Assembly: GCA_965204685.1 (NCBI GenBank)
Contig: OZ242004.1
Coordinates: 2,542,001 to 2,606,000, forward strand
Length of the DNA stretch: 64,000 nucleotides
Reading direction: 5' to 3'
DNA from: Bin87 sp965204685
GTDB taxonomy: Bacteria > Chloroflexota > Dehalococcoidia > Lucifugimonadales > UBA3495
The notes under the pieces: model-generated
Database searches by the model: none
What the model was told of the DNA's origin: nothing
Seen by the model: only the letters and a program-made list of their open reading frames with translations
Position numbers and translations under genes: made by a program
In this document: piece after piece, positions 63,854-64,000 of the stretch
How positions within the stretch are numbered: the stretch's first letter is position 1
Layout: each line of letters starts with the position of its first letter

Positions 63854-64000
63854 CTAAGCGAGTTGGTATTCCCGCGTGGCCGTAAGCAGCCGCAGCAGGT
63901 TCGCAATCCGCTGCTCGTCGGCCTCGGTGCGGGAGCCTTCCCGGAGGTCGGCGGGACCCTGCTCGTTGGCGAACTCCCGTATGGACGTGGTGGTCGCTTC
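63854..64000 (-). CDS. Unknown protein, C-terminal fragment (cut by window edge)
   Basis: A frame open from the window end to a TAG at 63856-63854 encodes 48 residues, with segments IREFANEQGPADLREGSRTE and DEQRIANLLRLLTATREYQL, mostly helical and charged. No family can be named from this tail. It is upstream of the NHL gene on the same strand, with the palindrome between them. Confidence 0.5.
   Translation of the reverse strand, partial: EATTTSIREFANEQGPADLREGSRTEADEQRIANLLRLLTATREYQLA

Overview
The window is GC-rich (roughly 60-65%), gene-dense bacterial chromosome with short intergenic gaps and many GTG/TTG starts. The gene content suggests a heterotrophic Chloroflexota bacterium of the SAR202/Dehalococcoidia type. 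It has three CaiB/BaiF CoA-transferases, three luciferase-like (LLM) oxidoreductases, MmgE/PrpD, NIPSNAP, amidohydrolase and several Uma2/DUF4058 genes. A 23S rRNA gene stands apart from any 16S or 5S gene. This placement is an inference from gene families, not from a phylogeny.

Layout. 1-2557: three tandem OGG1-like DNA glycosylase genes, the first cut by the window edge and the third lacking its catalytic Lys, followed by a translationally coupled PIN-domain gene. 2554-5634 (minus): late cobalamin synthesis (PduX-type threonine kinase, CobU, CobQ). 5865-9591: two lipoproteins (beta-propeller, LppX-like) and a 14-TM MFS exporter. 9706-11312: a PhnD-like protein without signal peptide and a pair of small PaREP1/HEPN-like proteins. 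11325-15310: a same-strand catabolic run (beta-hydroxyacid dehydrogenase, class IV aminotransferase, SMP-30 lactonase, sarcosine-oxidase-like enzyme). 15324-17560: DUF4058, a lipoprotein, the Fluc fluoride channel and a small membrane protein. 17621-18399 (minus): a four-TM membrane protein behind a strongly structured leader RNA, which is the best candidate here for an undescribed element.

18537-22474: dnaJ, prmA, a divergent protein kinase and a PP2C phosphatase. 22658-25603: inositol-3-phosphate synthase, a PimA-like mannosyltransferase and a CDP-alcohol phosphotransferase, which together look like a phosphatidylinositol/PIM lipid route. 25648-32319: alpha/beta hydrolase, a retropepsin-like protease module, a ferritin-VIT fusion, SnoaL-like, LLM, NIPSNAP and MmgE/PrpD. 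32402-35444: ammonium transporter, MOSC protein, enoyl-CoA hydratase-like protein. 35494-38893: a free-standing transcription unit with promoter, 23S rRNA, initiator tRNA and terminator.

38912-46710 (minus): CoA-transferases, Uma2 pair, IsdG-like monooxygenase and two LLM enzymes. 46880-50271: SRPBCC protein, oligopeptidase B, amidohydrolase. 50418-51121: a Uma2 gene broken by a one-base frameshift. 51150-54891: trpD-trpC-trpF-trpB without trpA or trpE/G. 54905-57844: secreted HNH nuclease, an SDR lacking its Tyr/Lys pair, and an alanine-glyoxylate-type aminotransferase. It converges on 57934-62145 (minus), the glycolate oxidase genes glcD-glcE-glcF. 62167-64000 (minus): a repeat-built coiled-coil membrane protein, an NHL-repeat protein and the end of an unknown gene.

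Functional themes are glycolate/glyoxylate and amine oxidation, CoA-thioester chemistry on recalcitrant organic acids, cobalamin and tryptophan synthesis, and inositol lipids. A short perfect palindrome (core aggggcgaat/attcgcccct) is present at two distant sites and looks like a dispersed repeat.
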